Counted from the stretch's first letter, positions 1 through 9,303 are shown. The stretch is 64,000 nucleotides of DNA from Desulfuromonas sp. KJ2020 (GCF_024197615.1 NZ_JAKUKE010000003.1:1038328-1102327); one strand, 5' to 3'. The notes: generated by a model from the letters alone, not told the origin. Numbers and translations: made by a program.

Positions 1-28
1 TGAGCAGGGCTCTTGCTGTTTGTTCCAT
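1..28 (-). CDS. Start of a gene cut by the left edge
   Basis: An ATG at 28 on the minus strand opens a frame that stays open to the window edge and begins Met-Glu-Gln-Thr-Ala. An AGGA sequence sits about six bases upstream, just after the ahcY stop. This is probably the next gene of the sahR-ahcY operon. Nine codons are too few to name a product. Confidence 0.4.
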
Positions 29-42
29 GACTGGTCCTTCTA

Positions 43-1335
43 TCAATAGCGATAAAAGTCCGGCTTGTAAGGGCCGTCCACCGGCACGCCGAGATATTCC
101 GCCTGCGCCGGGGTCAGAGTCGTCAATTCGACGCCGAGCCGGCCCAAGTGAAGACGGGCCACCTTTTCATCCAGCACCTTAGGTAGCATATAGACCTTAT
201 TTTCGTAGTTGTCCGGGTTGGTCCACAATTCCACCTGCGCCATAACCTGGTTGGTAAAGGAGGCCGACATGACAAAAGAAGGATGACCGGTGGCGCAGCC
301 GAGATTGACCAGGCGCCCCTCAGCCAGCACGATCAGCCGCTTACCATCGGGAAAGACGACATGGTCGACCTGCGGCTTGATATTGATCCATTCCAGGTCG
401 CGGATCGAAGCGATATCGATTTCCAGATCGAAGTGGCCGATATTGCAGACGATGGCCTGATCTCGCATGGCATCCATGTGCTGGCGGTTGATGACGTCGC
501 GGCAACCGGTGGTGGTGACGAAAATATCCCCCAGGGGAGCCGCCGTTTCCATGGTGACAACCTGATACCCTTCCATGACAGCCTGCAGGGAAATAATGGG
601 GTCGATTTCGGTGATCAGCACGCGAGCCCCGAGACCGCGCATGGCCTGAGCACAACCTTTGCCGACATCACCATAGCCGGCCACGACGACCACTTTGCCC
701 GCCACCATGACGTCCGTGGCTCGTTTGATGCCATCGGCCAGCGACTCGCGACAGCCGTACAGATTGTCGAACTTGCTTTTGGTCACCGAATCGTTAACGT
801 TGAAGGCGGGGCACTTCAGCGTACCGGTTTTTTCCATCTGATAAAGACGGTGAACTCCGGTCGTCGTCTCTTCAGACAACCCTTTGACCTGCGTCATGAG
901 CTCGGGATATTTTTCATGCATCACCTGGGTGAGATCGCCCCCATCATCGAGCAGCATGTTCGGACGCCAGCCATCGGGCCCCTCAATCGTCCGTTCGACG
1001 CACCACCAGTATTCCTCTTCCGTCTCCCCCTTCCAGGCATACACGGGGATCCCGGCCTCAGCGATAGCGGCAGCGGCATGGTCCTGGGTAGAAAAAATAT
1101 TGCAGGAACTCCAGCGCACTTCGGCGCCCAGTTCAATGAGGGTTTCGATCAGCACGGCGGTCTGGATGGTCATGTGCAGGCAGCCTGCAATGCGGGCCCC
1201 TTTAAGCGGCTTGCTCGCACCGAACTCCTGGCGAAGCGCCATCAGTCCGGGCATTTCCGTTTCGGCAATCTCAATTTCCTGCCTGCCCCACCGGGCCAGA
1301 GACATATCTCTAACCTTAAAATCCTTGCCTGTCAT
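43..1335 (-). CDS. ahcY: Adenosylhomocysteinase
   Basis: This cytosolic enzyme reversibly hydrolyses S-adenosylhomocysteine to adenosine and homocysteine, removing the product inhibitor of SAM-dependent methyltransferases. The 430-residue protein shows the NAD-binding glycine motif GYGDVGKG, the [13 protein letters not shown] segment that carries substrate-contacting residues, and the conserved C-terminal ending KPDFYRY with the lysine and tyrosine that contact NAD. The length fits the shorter bacterial form of the family. The gene starts 15 bases after the sahR-like gene, so the two are almost certainly co-transcribed, and metK lies a few kilobases upstream. Regulation is probably by the SahR-like protein acting on the palindrome at 2293-2331. 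Confidence 0.97.
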   Translation of the reverse strand: MTGKDFKVRDMSLARWGRQEIEIAETEMPGLMALRQEFGASKPLKGARIAGCLHMTIQTAVLIETLIELGAEVRWSSCNIFSTQDHAAAAIAEAGIPVYAWKGETEEEYWWCVERTIEGPDGWRPNMLLDDGGDLTQVMHEKYPELMTQVKGLSEETTTGVHRLYQMEKTGTLKCPAFNVNDSVTKSKFDNLYGCRESLADGIKRATDVMVAGKVVVVAGYGDVGKGCAQAMRGLGARVLITEIDPIISLQAVMEGYQVVTMETAAPLGDIFVTTTGCRDVINRQHMDAMRDQAIVCNIGHFDLEIDIASIRDLEWINIKPQVDHVVFPDGKRLIVLAEGRLVNLGCATGHPSFVMSASFTNQVMAQVELWTNPDNYENKVYMLPKVLDEKVARLHLGRLGVELTTLTPAQAEYLGVPVDGPYKPDFYRY

Positions 1336-1350
1336 AAAAAGACTCCTTTA

Positions 1351-2292
1351 TCACTTGGTTGTCTGGGTACTACCTCTTTTGGTCGCTTCTAAAATAAAAA
1401 CACCCTGTCTGTCGGCTGTCCCCTGAATTTCTACGTAGTCAGTCAGGAAAAGTCCCGCCGCCTCCAGCCATCTCTCGAGATCACCGTACTCAAAGCCGAG
1501 CCAGAGATCAGCCAGGCTGTCACGGGCCCATTCGTGCTGATGGGGAAGCAGATCGGCGATCACCAACGTCCCTTCCTCCCTCATCACCCTAACAAACTCC
1601 TTGAAGACATTTTCAGGGTCGGCGGCATGATGAAGAACCATGTTCACCAGAACCGTATTCGCGCTGGCAGAAAGAACCGGCAGATGAGACATCTCGCCCA
1701 GGCGCAGTTCGATCTGCCCAGGCTCCCCCTGACCGATACGCTGACGGGCCTGTGCCAGCATCGCCGGAGACTGATCCACGCCAATCACGGTCTGGGCCCG
1801 GGACATCAGCAAGGGGAGAAGATTGCCTGTCCCGACGCCAACCTCGACGAGATTTTCACAGGGATGAATGCGAGCGAGAAGATTCTCACTGTAAGGGACA
1901 GTAGGAAGCAAGCGGTGGGAAAGTCCGTCCCATTCACTGGCGTGATGATTAAAAAAATCCTGGCTTTTTCGGCGCCTTTTTTCATAAATAGCCGCCATGG
2001 CTCTGAGATCATCCCCACCAGAAGCTCCCTCGGTCACAGAGGCCTCAAGGGCCGGCCATATCGCGCCAAACAGCGCATTCTCCTGGCTGACACGATAGTA
2101 GGACCAGGTGCCTTGCCGCCGCACGCTCAATATCTTTTCATCCAGAAGAAGTTTGAGGTGGCGCGACACCCGCGATTGCCCCATGCCCAGAATTTCGGTC
2201 AGTTCCTGAACGGTAAATTCACCCTGGCAAAGCAGGGCAACCAGCCTCAGACGCGTTGAATCGGCAAGAGATTTTAAGAGAGAAAGGGCCAA
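1351..2292 (-). CDS. sahR: ArsR-type regulator fused to a SAM methyltransferase domain, SahR-like
   Basis: Residues about 1-90 form an ArsR winged helix (LKSLADSTRLRLVALL, then a recognition helix around MGQSRVSRHLKLL). Residues about 130-300 form a class I methyltransferase fold with the SAM-binding motif VEVGVGTGNL. ArsR proteins with this second domain include SahR, described in Proteobacteria as a regulator of the SAM cycle that responds to S-adenosylhomocysteine. The position directly upstream of ahcY fits that role. The start is a TTG at 2292: an in-frame stop lies six codons upstream (2308-2310) and GGAA is nearby. The methyltransferase domain may act only as a ligand sensor. The SahR assignment is inference from architecture and context. 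Confidence 0.8.
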   Translation of the reverse strand: MALSLLKSLADSTRLRLVALLCQGEFTVQELTEILGMGQSRVSRHLKLLLDEKILSVRRQGTWSYYRVSQENALFGAIWPALEASVTEGASGGDDLRAMAAIYEKRRRKSQDFFNHHASEWDGLSHRLLPTVPYSENLLARIHPCENLVEVGVGTGNLLPLLMSRAQTVIGVDQSPAMLAQARQRIGQGEPGQIELRLGEMSHLPVLSASANTVLVNMVLHHAADPENVFKEFVRVMREEGTLVIADLLPHQHEWARDSLADLWLGFEYGDLERWLEAAGLFLTDYVEIQGTADRQGVFILEATKRGSTQTTK

Positions 2293-2331
2293 ATCAAAAA
2301 TTCCGGTTTATATAAATCAGGAATTCTTGAT
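2293..2331. promoter_or_regulatory. 39-bp imperfect palindrome, probable SahR operator
   Basis: The outer arms are ATCAANAATTCC and GGAATTNTTGAT, a match of 11 of 12 positions around a short AT-rich centre. The palindrome abuts the TTG start of the ArsR-methyltransferase gene and overlaps its likely -10 region. ArsR proteins bind such twofold sites as dimers, so autoregulation and control of ahcY are likely. The operator role is inferred. Confidence 0.6.
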
Positions 2332-2357
2332 CTACCATATACCAAGAGCCAGGTCAA
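2329..2357 (-). promoter_or_regulatory. Candidate sigma-70 promoter of sahR-ahcY
   Basis: Reading the minus strand, TTGACC (2357-2352) is followed by a 17-base spacer and TAGATC (2334-2329). The -10 match is weak (three of six), but the position just upstream of and overlapping the palindrome is what a repressed promoter would show. Confidence 0.4.
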
Positions 2358-2411
2358 GGGATATATCATAGCAGGAAGGGTGACAATAACTTCCTCAAGG
2401 ATGAATTCCCG

Positions 2412-2822
2412 TCAATCCGCCGATTGAGTCAGTACAATCAGCGTTGCCATACCCTGGGCGATAAGCCTTTGCTCGCTGTGAACGGCGACGCGCAGGCTGA
2501 CGGTACGACGGCCCAGATGGACAATTTCGGATCTGGCCACCAGCGTTTCTCCAGGCTGAACGGCGCGCAGGTAATTCACATTCAAATTGGAGGTTGTGAC
2601 AGCGAGTCCGGCAGGCAGGAGAGGAGCCGGAAAAAAACAGACCGTATCAACCAGCGTGGCGATAAGGCCACCATGAGCGCCACCATAGTAATTCAAGTGC
2701 CTCTCATCGACGGTAACGCGCATAACAGCATGCCTTTCGCCGATTTCCTCAGCGACAATACCCAGCGTTTTCAATAGCGGAATGGCATTGATGGACTCGA
2801 TTGTGGCCGATGGAACATTCAT
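2412..2822 (-). CDS. Hotdog-fold thioesterase, PaaI family
   Basis: This 136-residue protein looks like a PaaI/YbgC-type acyl-CoA thioesterase. It has the family's HLNYYGGAHGGLIATLVDTV segment, where His-Gly-Gly and the Asp at the end of the helix shape the active site, followed by beta strands with TTSNLNVNYLRAVQPGE. The acyl substrate cannot be read from sequence. It lies 16 bases after the glycosyltransferase and in the same direction, so the two may share a transcript, but no functional link is obvious. Confidence 0.8.
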   Translation of the reverse strand: MNVPSATIESINAIPLLKTLGIVAEEIGERHAVMRVTVDERHLNYYGGAHGGLIATLVDTVCFFPAPLLPAGLAVTTSNLNVNYLRAVQPGETLVARSEIVHLGRRTVSLRVAVHSEQRLIAQGMATLIVLTQSAD

Positions 2823-2838
2823 GATTTTCCTCCCCTGA

Positions 2839-3954
2839 TCAACGGGATCGTCCTGATGAAAAACGGCTTTTCGTCATGGTCAGCCAAGCAAAGACCAGGT
2901 AAAAGCCGATCGCCGTCAACAATGTTGCCAACGCGTTTCCTAAAGGGTGGTCGGTCAACGGATCCCACACACGATCGAAGCGTTGGAGAAAAGGGGTGCG
3001 AATCTCTTGAAGCGACACCCCACGCTTAAAGGCCCGACGGACATCGACCCAAAACGCCAATTGCCAGCCCTGAGAACGAACGTACTTGCCGGTGCGATAC
3101 CAAATCCCCAGTTGACGCCGAATAGATTGCTGCCTCATCAGTTGATGAACCAGACTGAAAAAGGGACCGAGTTTAAGCGAACGACTCTGGTCATGAGTGC
3201 GATAGATGTCAGCTGCCTTGTCGAAAAAAGCATCGAATCCGACCATGGCGAAATTGACGGTCAAGGCATTGAGACATTGCCGAGCAACCAGCCCTTCTGT
3301 TTCGAAACGTCTGGCCGAGGTCAGAATATCTGCCGAAAAGAGCAGCCATTGCCCCACGGCCAGAACGCGGTCAGCCAGGTGGGTATCCTCAAGAAGCGGG
3401 AGGTTCTCATCAAACCGGCCCAGTTCGGCAAAGAAGTCGGCCGCCATCATGAAACCCTGATCCCCGTGGATGCATTGAGGACGATTCAGCCTGGCCTTGG
3501 CTTCATAATAAAAGTACCCTTGGTGCGGTTTGTTCTTTTGGCGCAGAAAACGTAAGGAGAAGCGGCCGGCAAGGCGTCGATGTCCGCAGTGTTCCCAGGC
3601 TGCCGAAAGGGATTTCAGGCCGACGGCCAACGCCAAAGGGTGAGAAAAACAGGAGTCGGCATGGAGAAAGAGGAGGACAGGAGCTGTGGCATGGCGGGCA
3701 CCGGCATTGAGCTGGGACGCCCTCCCCTTCTGGGATCGGAGAACCCGACAGGCAAAAGGGACGGCGGCAGCGAATTTTCTGCCCACGGCGAAGGTGTCAT
3801 CGGCCGACCCTCCATCGACCAGGATCACTTCAAACTGAATCCCCGCCTGGCATTCAAAGCTGGAAAAAAGAGTGGGTATTGTCGCTGCCTCATTGTAGAC
3901 GGGCACGATAACGGACAGTTGAGGAACGGGGTCAGCTGTTGGAAAATGCTCCAA
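2839..3954 (-). CDS. Glycosyltransferase family 2, TIGR04283-like
   Basis: The protein (371 residues from the chosen start) opens with the GT-A fold signature SVIVPVYNEA, then VILVDGGSADDT and the aspartate-containing LFLHADS metal-binding strand. LPLLEDTHLADRVL carries the usual acidic catalytic region, and a hydrophobic helix lies near the C-terminus. The GRASQLNAGA segment and overall layout resemble the family named rSAM/selenodomain-associated transferase 2. The frame is open much further upstream into metK, but that would cross the metK terminator. I chose the TTG at 3954 because AGGAGG lies five bases before it. The sugar donor and acceptor are unknown. Confidence 0.75.
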   Translation of the reverse strand: MEHFPTADPVPQLSVIVPVYNEAATIPTLFSSFECQAGIQFEVILVDGGSADDTFAVGRKFAAAVPFACRVLRSQKGRASQLNAGARHATAPVLLFLHADSCFSHPLALAVGLKSLSAAWEHCGHRRLAGRFSLRFLRQKNKPHQGYFYYEAKARLNRPQCIHGDQGFMMAADFFAELGRFDENLPLLEDTHLADRVLAVGQWLLFSADILTSARRFETEGLVARQCLNALTVNFAMVGFDAFFDKAADIYRTHDQSRSLKLGPFFSLVHQLMRQQSIRRQLGIWYRTGKYVRSQGWQLAFWVDVRRAFKRGVSLQEIRTPFLQRFDRVWDPLTDHPLGNALATLLTAIGFYLVFAWLTMTKSRFSSGRSR

Positions 3955-3966
3955 GACATCCTCCTG

Positions 3967-4008
3967 AAAAACAAAAAGGCGAACCGGAAGGTCCGCCTTT
4001 TTGTTTTC
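3967..4008 (-). terminator. Rho-independent terminator of metK
   Basis: An inverted repeat pairs AAAAAGGCG-ACC with GGT-CGCCTTTTT around a GGAA/TTCC loop, and ends in a T-rich run on the minus strand. It lies 14 bases after the metK stop and immediately before the ribosome-binding site of the glycosyltransferase gene. Its A and T flanks could also let it work on the plus strand. Confidence 0.85.
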
Positions 4009-4021
4009 AATCTCTAACGTC

Positions 4022-5191
4022 TCACCTGCCGGCGCGTTTGCGCAGGGAGTCGACGCGATCGGTTTTCTCCCAGCTAAACTCAGGCAGTTCCCGGCCAAAG
4101 TGCCCGTAAGCCGCCGTCTTGCGATAGATTGGACGCAGCAGATCAAGGGTCTTGATGATGCCAGCCGGCCGCATATCGAATTCTTCCTGAACAATGCGGG
4201 CAATATCGTTGGATGGAATTTTACCCGTACCGAAGGTGTTGATCATCACCGATACAGGTTCGGCAACGCCGATAGCATAGGCGAGCTGGACTTCGCATTT
4301 GCTGGCGAGGCCGGCAGCGACGACGTTCTTGGCGACATAGCGGGCCATGTACGAGGCACTGCGGTCGACCTTGCTGGGATCCTTGCCGGAAAAAGCCCCG
4401 CCGCCGTGCGAGCCCTGGCCGCCGTAGGTATCGACAATAATTTTACGCCCGGTGAGACCACAGTCTCCCATGGGTCCGCCAACGACAAAACGTCCGGTAG
4501 GATTAATGAAATACTTGGTTTTTTCATCGAGGAGTTCGCCCGGGATAATCGGCTTGATGACTTCTTCCATGATGAATTCCCGGAGGGTGTCGTAACTTAC
4601 GTCAGGGGTATGCTGCGACGAAATAACGACCGAATCGACCCGGATAGGCTTGTCGTTGATGTACTGAATGGAAACCTGCGACTTGCTGTCAGGGCGAAGA
4701 AAGGAAACCATCTTGCCCTTGCGCACATCGGCCAACCGCTTGGTCAGACGATGGGCAAACATGATGGGCATAGGCATCAGTTCAGCCGTTTCGTCACAGG
4801 CATAACCAAACATGAGGCCCTGATCCCCGGCGCCCTGATCCTTGAACAGGCCCTCCCCCTCGGTAACCCCTTGCGAGATATCGGGAGACTGCCGGTCAAT
4901 AGAAGTCAGGACGGCGCAGGTTTCGTAATCAAACCCCATGGAAGAATCGTCGTAACCGATTTCTTTGATCGTATTCCGCACGATTTGCGGCATATCCACG
5001 TAAGCGCTCGTGGTAATCTCGCCGGCGATCATGGCCATACCTGTGGTCACGAGAGTCTCACAGGCCACGCGGGCCTTGGTGTCCTGGCTGAGAATGGCGT
5101 CAAGAATAGCATCCGAAATCTGGTCGGCCACTTTATCCGGGTGGCCTTCGCTTACCGATTCGGATGTGAACAGGAAATCAGTCATTGGCAT
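4022..5191 (-). CDS. metK: S-adenosylmethionine synthetase
   Basis: This enzyme makes SAM from methionine and ATP in the cytosol. The 389-residue protein has the N-terminal [16 protein letters not shown] motif (ATP and magnesium binding), the [12 protein letters not shown] hexapeptide region, the P-loop-like [17 protein letters not shown] and a normal family length. The ATG at 5191 is preceded by GGGAG; a second in-frame ATG two codons later is also possible. It has its own strong promoter and a terminator directly behind it, so it is a separate unit from ahcY. The 5' leader is too short (about 45 bases) for a SAM riboswitch. Confidence 0.98.
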   Translation of the reverse strand: MPMTDFLFTSESVSEGHPDKVADQISDAILDAILSQDTKARVACETLVTTGMAMIAGEITTSAYVDMPQIVRNTIKEIGYDDSSMGFDYETCAVLTSIDRQSPDISQGVTEGEGLFKDQGAGDQGLMFGYACDETAELMPMPIMFAHRLTKRLADVRKGKMVSFLRPDSKSQVSIQYINDKPIRVDSVVISSQHTPDVSYDTLREFIMEEVIKPIIPGELLDEKTKYFINPTGRFVVGGPMGDCGLTGRKIIVDTYGGQGSHGGGAFSGKDPSKVDRSASYMARYVAKNVVAAGLASKCEVQLAYAIGVAEPVSVMINTFGTGKIPSNDIARIVQEEFDMRPAGIIKTLDLLRPIYRKTAAYGHFGRELPEFSWEKTDRVDSLRKRAGR

Positions 5192-5243
5192 GGGTTCTAG
5201 TCTCCCTTGTCAGGTGGTGAACAATGATCGCTCGAAACGTGGA

Positions 5244-5272
5244 ATTTTAACCAAAATGTCCTGCACTGTCAA
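5244..5272 (-). promoter_or_regulatory. Sigma-70 promoter of metK
   Basis: On the minus strand TTGACA (5272-5267) is separated by exactly 17 bases from TAAAAT (5249-5244). This is near-consensus and sits between the end of ptsI and the metK start. Confidence 0.8.
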
Positions 5273-5285
5273 GCCGGTTGCCGCC

Positions 5286-7073
5286 CTAGAAAGCTTTTTG
5301 CTCAAAAAGGTCGGGGAATCGCCGCGTCATGACCTCCTCAAGATGTTGTTTTACCTCACTGGCCGTGGAGAGTTTCATCAGGTTGTGCAGCAATTTCTCG
5401 CCATCGTCCCGCCGAACTTGGCGAAGAATTCTTTTGACCCTGGGGATGCCGGGGGCGTTCATCGACAATTCGGTAAAACCAAACCCCAGGAGTACGAGGG
5501 CGTACATTGGCTCACCAGCCATTTCACCGCACATGCCGATTTCAATGTCGGCGGCTTTTGCCGCTGCGCAGATCATACGGATGCCCTCAAGCACGGCCGG
5601 GTGCAGCGGTTCGTAAAGATAGGCCACATGCTCATTGCTGCGATCGACAGCCAGGCAATACTGAATCAGATCATTGGTTCCGATCGAGAAAAAATCAACC
5701 TCGCGGGCCAACAGGTGAGCAATGAGAGCGGCTGAAGGGGTCTCGATCATGATCCCCACTAGAATATGTTCATCGAATGGAACGCCTTCCGCCACAAGTT
5801 CGGCTTTGGCCTCTTCCAGGCAGGATTTGCAGGTTCTTATTTCGGCCACACCGGAAATCATCGGGAACATGATGCGAACCTTCCCAAAAGCGGATGTTCT
5901 GAGAATGGCCCGCAATTGGGTCTTAAAAAGACGTCGTTCCTTGAGAGAGAACCGTATGGCCCTAAGCCCCATCGCGGGGTTGGATTCATCCGACAGATTA
6001 ATCTCGGGAACAAACTTATCCCCGCCGACATCCAGAGTGCGAATCGTCACGACTTGAGGCTTCATCTGTTCAACGATATCGCGATAGGCTTCGACCTGCT
6101 CCACCTCAGAAGGGGGAACCAGGCGGTTCATGTACAGAAACTCCGAGCGATAGAGGCCTATGCCTTCAGCTCCCTGTTGCAAGGCCAGGGGGACCTCTTC
6201 GGAGATTTCGACATTTCCACGCAAGGCCACGCGGTGTCCATCAAGAGTGATCGCCGGCAAATCCCGGTAGTTGAGAAGTTCACGCTCCTGATACTCGAAA
6301 ATCTGCTTTTTCCGCAAATATTCCTTGAAGAGGTCTTCGCTCGGATGCAGGATCATGATGCCGGCGGTGCCGTCAATGATGACGGGCGTGCCACCCGGCA
6401 CAAAGGAAGTCACGTTTTCAAGGCCGACGACGGCCGGAATACCCATGGATCGGGCCAGGATAGCGGTATGCGAGGTTCTGCCGCCGACGTCGGTCACAAA
6501 TCCGACAATCTTGCTTTTGTCCATCTGCATGGTGTCGGCAGGAGAAAGGTCGTGGGCTATGACGACGACTTTGCGATCGATATCCTTGAGCGATTGCTGG
6601 TGTTCACCCAGGAGATTCCGTAGAAGCCGTTCCCCCACAAAATCCATGTCGGAGCGCCGTTCCCGGAGATATTCGTCATCAATGGTTTCAAAGACCTTGC
6701 GAAATTTATCCAGGGTCCGTTTCAGTGCCCCTTCCGCATTGATCTTTTCCTCGCGGATCAGCTTCCTGGTTTCGTCAAGAAGCATCTGGTCCTCAAGGAT
6801 CATCAAGTGGGTATCGATGATATAGATATGCTCGGACAGGTCCCTGTCCGTCACACTTTGTTTGACCTCTTCGAGCTGCTTTTTGGACAGATTGACCGCG
6901 GCCATAAAGGCCGCTATCTGCTGATCGACCGACTCCTCATCAATCGTTCGCTCCACGGCGGACATACGCGCCCGGTTGACCATATAGGTCTCCCCGATGG
7001 CGATGCCGGGTGAAGCACCGATTCCAATGAGCATCGTATCCTGCAACAGATCAGTCTTCTCCGAAGCCGTCAT
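5286..7073 (-). CDS. ptsI: PTS enzyme I (PEP-protein phosphotransferase)
   Basis: Enzyme I takes phosphate from phosphoenolpyruvate and passes it to HPr. The 595-residue protein has the phosphorylated histidine in GGRTSHTAILARS, the PEP-binding arginine region (LYRSEFLYMNR), the MIETPSAALIAHLL and FFSIGTNDLIQY motifs, and the catalytic cysteine in GMCGEMAGEP. It overlaps ptsH by 23 bases, with a GGAAAG ribosome-binding site before the ATG at 7073, so translation is probably coupled. It is the last gene of the long kdsB-ptsI run. No clear terminator follows before the metK promoter. Confidence 0.97.
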   Translation of the reverse strand: MTASEKTDLLQDTMLIGIGASPGIAIGETYMVNRARMSAVERTIDEESVDQQIAAFMAAVNLSKKQLEEVKQSVTDRDLSEHIYIIDTHLMILEDQMLLDETRKLIREEKINAEGALKRTLDKFRKVFETIDDEYLRERRSDMDFVGERLLRNLLGEHQQSLKDIDRKVVVIAHDLSPADTMQMDKSKIVGFVTDVGGRTSHTAILARSMGIPAVVGLENVTSFVPGGTPVIIDGTAGIMILHPSEDLFKEYLRKKQIFEYQERELLNYRDLPAITLDGHRVALRGNVEISEEVPLALQQGAEGIGLYRSEFLYMNRLVPPSEVEQVEAYRDIVEQMKPQVVTIRTLDVGGDKFVPEINLSDESNPAMGLRAIRFSLKERRLFKTQLRAILRTSAFGKVRIMFPMISGVAEIRTCKSCLEEAKAELVAEGVPFDEHILVGIMIETPSAALIAHLLAREVDFFSIGTNDLIQYCLAVDRSNEHVAYLYEPLHPAVLEGIRMICAAAKAADIEIGMCGEMAGEPMYALVLLGFGFTELSMNAPGIPRVKRILRQVRRDDGEKLLHNLMKLSTASEVKQHLEEVMTRRFPDLFEQKAF

Positions 7074-7317
7074 CGATCAACTTTCCAATCGCCGTCATCG
7101 CGTCCGCTTCATCGGCACCGTCAGCGGACACATAAATCGTCGAGCCCTGCGGTGCCGCCAGCATGAGCAGCCCCATGATGCTTTTCCCGTTTACCTCCAG
7201 GTCATCTTTCCTGACGGTTATTTCACTTTTGAACTGGTTGGCGGTCTGCACCAACTGGGCCGCTGCCCGGGCATGCAGGCCGAGCCTGTTTCGGATCCTG
7301 AATTCTTTACCGTCCAT
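7051..7317 (-). CDS. ptsH: Phosphocarrier protein HPr
   Basis: HPr carries phosphate from enzyme I to EIIA proteins. From the ATG at 7317 (GGGGAG five to six bases upstream) the protein has 88 residues, and both control sites fall at their textbook numbers: His15 in RLGLHARAA and Ser46 in NGKSIMGLL. The Ser46 context matters because hprK, the kinase for this serine, is encoded in the same operon. Two GTG codons just upstream would add two residues and shift this numbering, so I prefer the ATG. Confidence 0.97.
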   Translation of the reverse strand: MDGKEFRIRNRLGLHARAAAQLVQTANQFKSEITVRKDDLEVNGKSIMGLLMLAAPQGSTIYVSADGADEADAMTAIGKLIDDGFGED

Positions 7318-7327
7318 CACCACTCCC

Positions 7328-8089
7328 CTAGCTACCGAACCATGCCATCACAATCAGCAAAAAAACACCAAACATAACCATGAATAAAATCGAGGCCCGG
7401 CGGTGAATCATCCAGGCAACGCCGCCGACAGCGGCCAGGATTCCAAACCCCCATAGAGGGAAAATTTCTTCTTTTTCCATAAGCTGGAAAGATAAAAAGG
7501 CGGTCAGCCCCCCTAGCAGAACAACGGTTGCCTCCTTGATCCTGAGTGCCAGGTCAGGCAGACTTCGCTTCTGCAGAATCTCCACAACCTGCAGGCCGCT
7601 ACGATAGCCGCGGAAAAATCCTCCGACCCTCATCCAGAGGTGAGGCGTATTGAACAGGAGTAAAAAAACCACAGGTGCCCACAGTGACCCCTTGATCGCA
7701 AAAAACAGGGAGACGGCGGCGGCCAGCGGACGAAGGGCCCCCCAAAAAAGAGCATCACCCATGGCAGCATAGGGCGCCATGGTCATTTCCTTGAATTCCC
7801 CGACCCCGAGCATGGAATCCTGTCCGCAGGTACCAGCCTCTTCCAGGGCCAGAGCAGCCCCGAGTACGGGCGAAGCCATATAGGGATGGGTATTGAAATA
7901 GGAAAGATGACGCTGAAAAGCCATAGACAGTTCCTGCCCCTGGTAAAGAAATCGCAATCCCGGCGCCATGACGTAAAGAGCCCCCAAACTTTGCAGCCTT
8001 TCGAAGTTCCAGCTGGCCTGAAGCAAAAAGAGTCGCGGTAGAATTTGCGCGATAATTTTGGCAGGCAGTTTGTGGTTCATAGCGTTCAT
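7328..8089 (-). CDS. Mannose-family PTS EIID component
   Basis: This membrane subunit pairs with EIIC to form the transport channel of mannose-type PTS permeases. The 253-residue protein has the family N-terminus (LFLLQASWNFERLQSLG), the GVGEFKEMTMAPYAAMGDALFW segment and C-terminal hydrophobic helices. It is somewhat shorter than enterobacterial ManZ. The order EIIA-EIIB-EIIC-EIID-HPr-EI puts all parts together. The substrate is not predictable; in deltaproteobacteria such systems are thought to be partly or wholly regulatory. The ATG three codons later (8080) is an alternative start. Confidence 0.9.
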   Translation of the reverse strand: MNAMNHKLPAKIIAQILPRLFLLQASWNFERLQSLGALYVMAPGLRFLYQGQELSMAFQRHLSYFNTHPYMASPVLGAALALEEAGTCGQDSMLGVGEFKEMTMAPYAAMGDALFWGALRPLAAAVSLFFAIKGSLWAPVVFLLLFNTPHLWMRVGGFFRGYRSGLQVVEILQKRSLPDLALRIKEATVVLLGGLTAFLSFQLMEKEEIFPLWGFGILAAVGGVAWMIHRRASILFMVMFGVFLLIVMAWFGS

Positions 8090-8092
8090 CCG

Positions 8093-8785
8093 TTAAAGGA
8101 GCCAGAGGGTCAGGTATACCGTGACGAAAGAGGCCGTAAACAAAGTGGCTTTGCGAGTCACGTTGATGGTGCCGATAATGGCTCCCGCCCCGATACAGGG
8201 AAAGGTGACAATCCACCAGATCACCGATCGGTCAATCAGAGGGGATACCAGCGGACCAAGCCAGGTCATAAGGACCGTCCCCGCAACAAAGAGGACAACA
8301 AAGGTGGCGAGAGCAGCCAAGGCGAAGTTTCCTAGTCCCCTGAGATGAAATCCTTCAATCTCGTCCACTCTTCCCTCTGCCACGGCTTCTTCCGCTTTGG
8401 TTAAAAGACGTCCGTTGCCATGACGTGCCGCCCTGTCGAAAAGCTGCCCGACCTTGCCGAGAGGCAGCGTGACGATTGTTGCCAGAATAGCCAATGTCGG
8501 CCCCTCATACCCTTGCAAAGGACCCGAGATGGCGGCCAGGGCGGTGGCCGCCACGGCCACCTGGGTATCGTCCGGCGGGATGGCTGCTCCCACGGGAAGA
8601 CGCCCCAGCCAAAGCAGTTCGACCAGAACCCCCACAAGCAAACCGGCTTCGGGGTCACCAAGCAGCACACCGGTCAGCGGTGCGGCGACGATGGGGCGAG
8701 AAAGCATGAACTGCCACATGGCCGTTCGGTCAATCCCGGCAAAGATGGCGACAAGGCAGGCAAGGATGATTTTGTCGATAGGCAT
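8093..8785 (-). CDS. Mannose-family PTS EIIC component
   Basis: This is the second membrane subunit of the permease (230 residues, shorter than ManY). It contains several hydrophobic helices and the family glycine/proline-rich segment around LVELLWLGRLPVGAAIPPD. It follows EIIB with no real gap (the ATG lies one base after its stop) and precedes EIID by three bases, which suggests coupled translation of the complex. The sugar specificity is unknown. Confidence 0.9.
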   Translation of the reverse strand: MPIDKIILACLVAIFAGIDRTAMWQFMLSRPIVAAPLTGVLLGDPEAGLLVGVLVELLWLGRLPVGAAIPPDDTQVAVAATALAAISGPLQGYEGPTLAILATIVTLPLGKVGQLFDRAARHGNGRLLTKAEEAVAEGRVDEIEGFHLRGLGNFALAALATFVVLFVAGTVLMTWLGPLVSPLIDRSVIWWIVTFPCIGAGAIIGTINVTRKATLFTASFVTVYLTLWLL

Positions 8786-8786
8786 A

Positions 8787-9275
8787 TTATTTTATGGAGG
8801 CCCTGACCAGCTTATCCCATCTCTGTTTTCTGTCCGACGGAAAGCACTGGGAGACGATATCGATTCCATCCTGCTCCAGAGAACGAAGGTTCTCAATATC
8901 TTCATCATTGAGGGCCAGCGTACAGGTGACCCGAAACTTGCCGGTGCCGCCGTGCATATTCCCGAGATTGAGCTCGGTAAATACCATACCCAACTCATGA
9001 GCGTGGCGGCTGTCGGCAGAGTTGGCAAAGAGAATCATGACCCGCTTGCCGGCCAGATCGTCCGAAGCCAGCAATCGAACGGCGGCCTCGACGGTTTCAA
9101 TTTCAACGCGAATATTTTTGGGTACAGCCGCTTTCATCAGCATTTTCTGAAAAGGCTGCTCGGGCAGCGAATCGCTGGCAACAACGATGCAATCAGCCCG
9201 CGTGGCAGGAACCCAGGATTCGAGAACTTGACCGTGAATCAATCGGTTATCAATGCGAGCCAATACAATGCTCAT
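8787..9275 (-). CDS. Mannose-family PTS EIIB component
   Basis: This cytosolic phosphocarrier (162 residues) receives phosphate from EIIA on the histidine in RIDNRLIHGQV and passes it to the substrate bound by EIIC/EIID. A frame extension to 9374 exists, but the ATG at 9275 starts exactly where family members start (MSIVLARIDNRLIHG) and has GGAG upstream. The extension would also overlap the EIIA gene. Confidence 0.93.
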   Translation of the reverse strand: MSIVLARIDNRLIHGQVLESWVPATRADCIVVASDSLPEQPFQKMLMKAAVPKNIRVEIETVEAAVRLLASDDLAGKRVMILFANSADSRHAHELGMVFTELNLGNMHGGTGKFRVTCTLALNDEDIENLRSLEQDGIDIVSQCFPSDRKQRWDKLVRASIK

Positions 9276-9303
9276 AAAACAGGATTCTCCGAGAAATCGT
9301 CCC

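Noticed and set aside
5192-5285. SAM or SAH riboswitch before metK or ahcY
   Set aside because: The metK leader is only about 45 bases and the sahR-ahcY gap is 15 bases, too short for known classes; no conserved core is seen.
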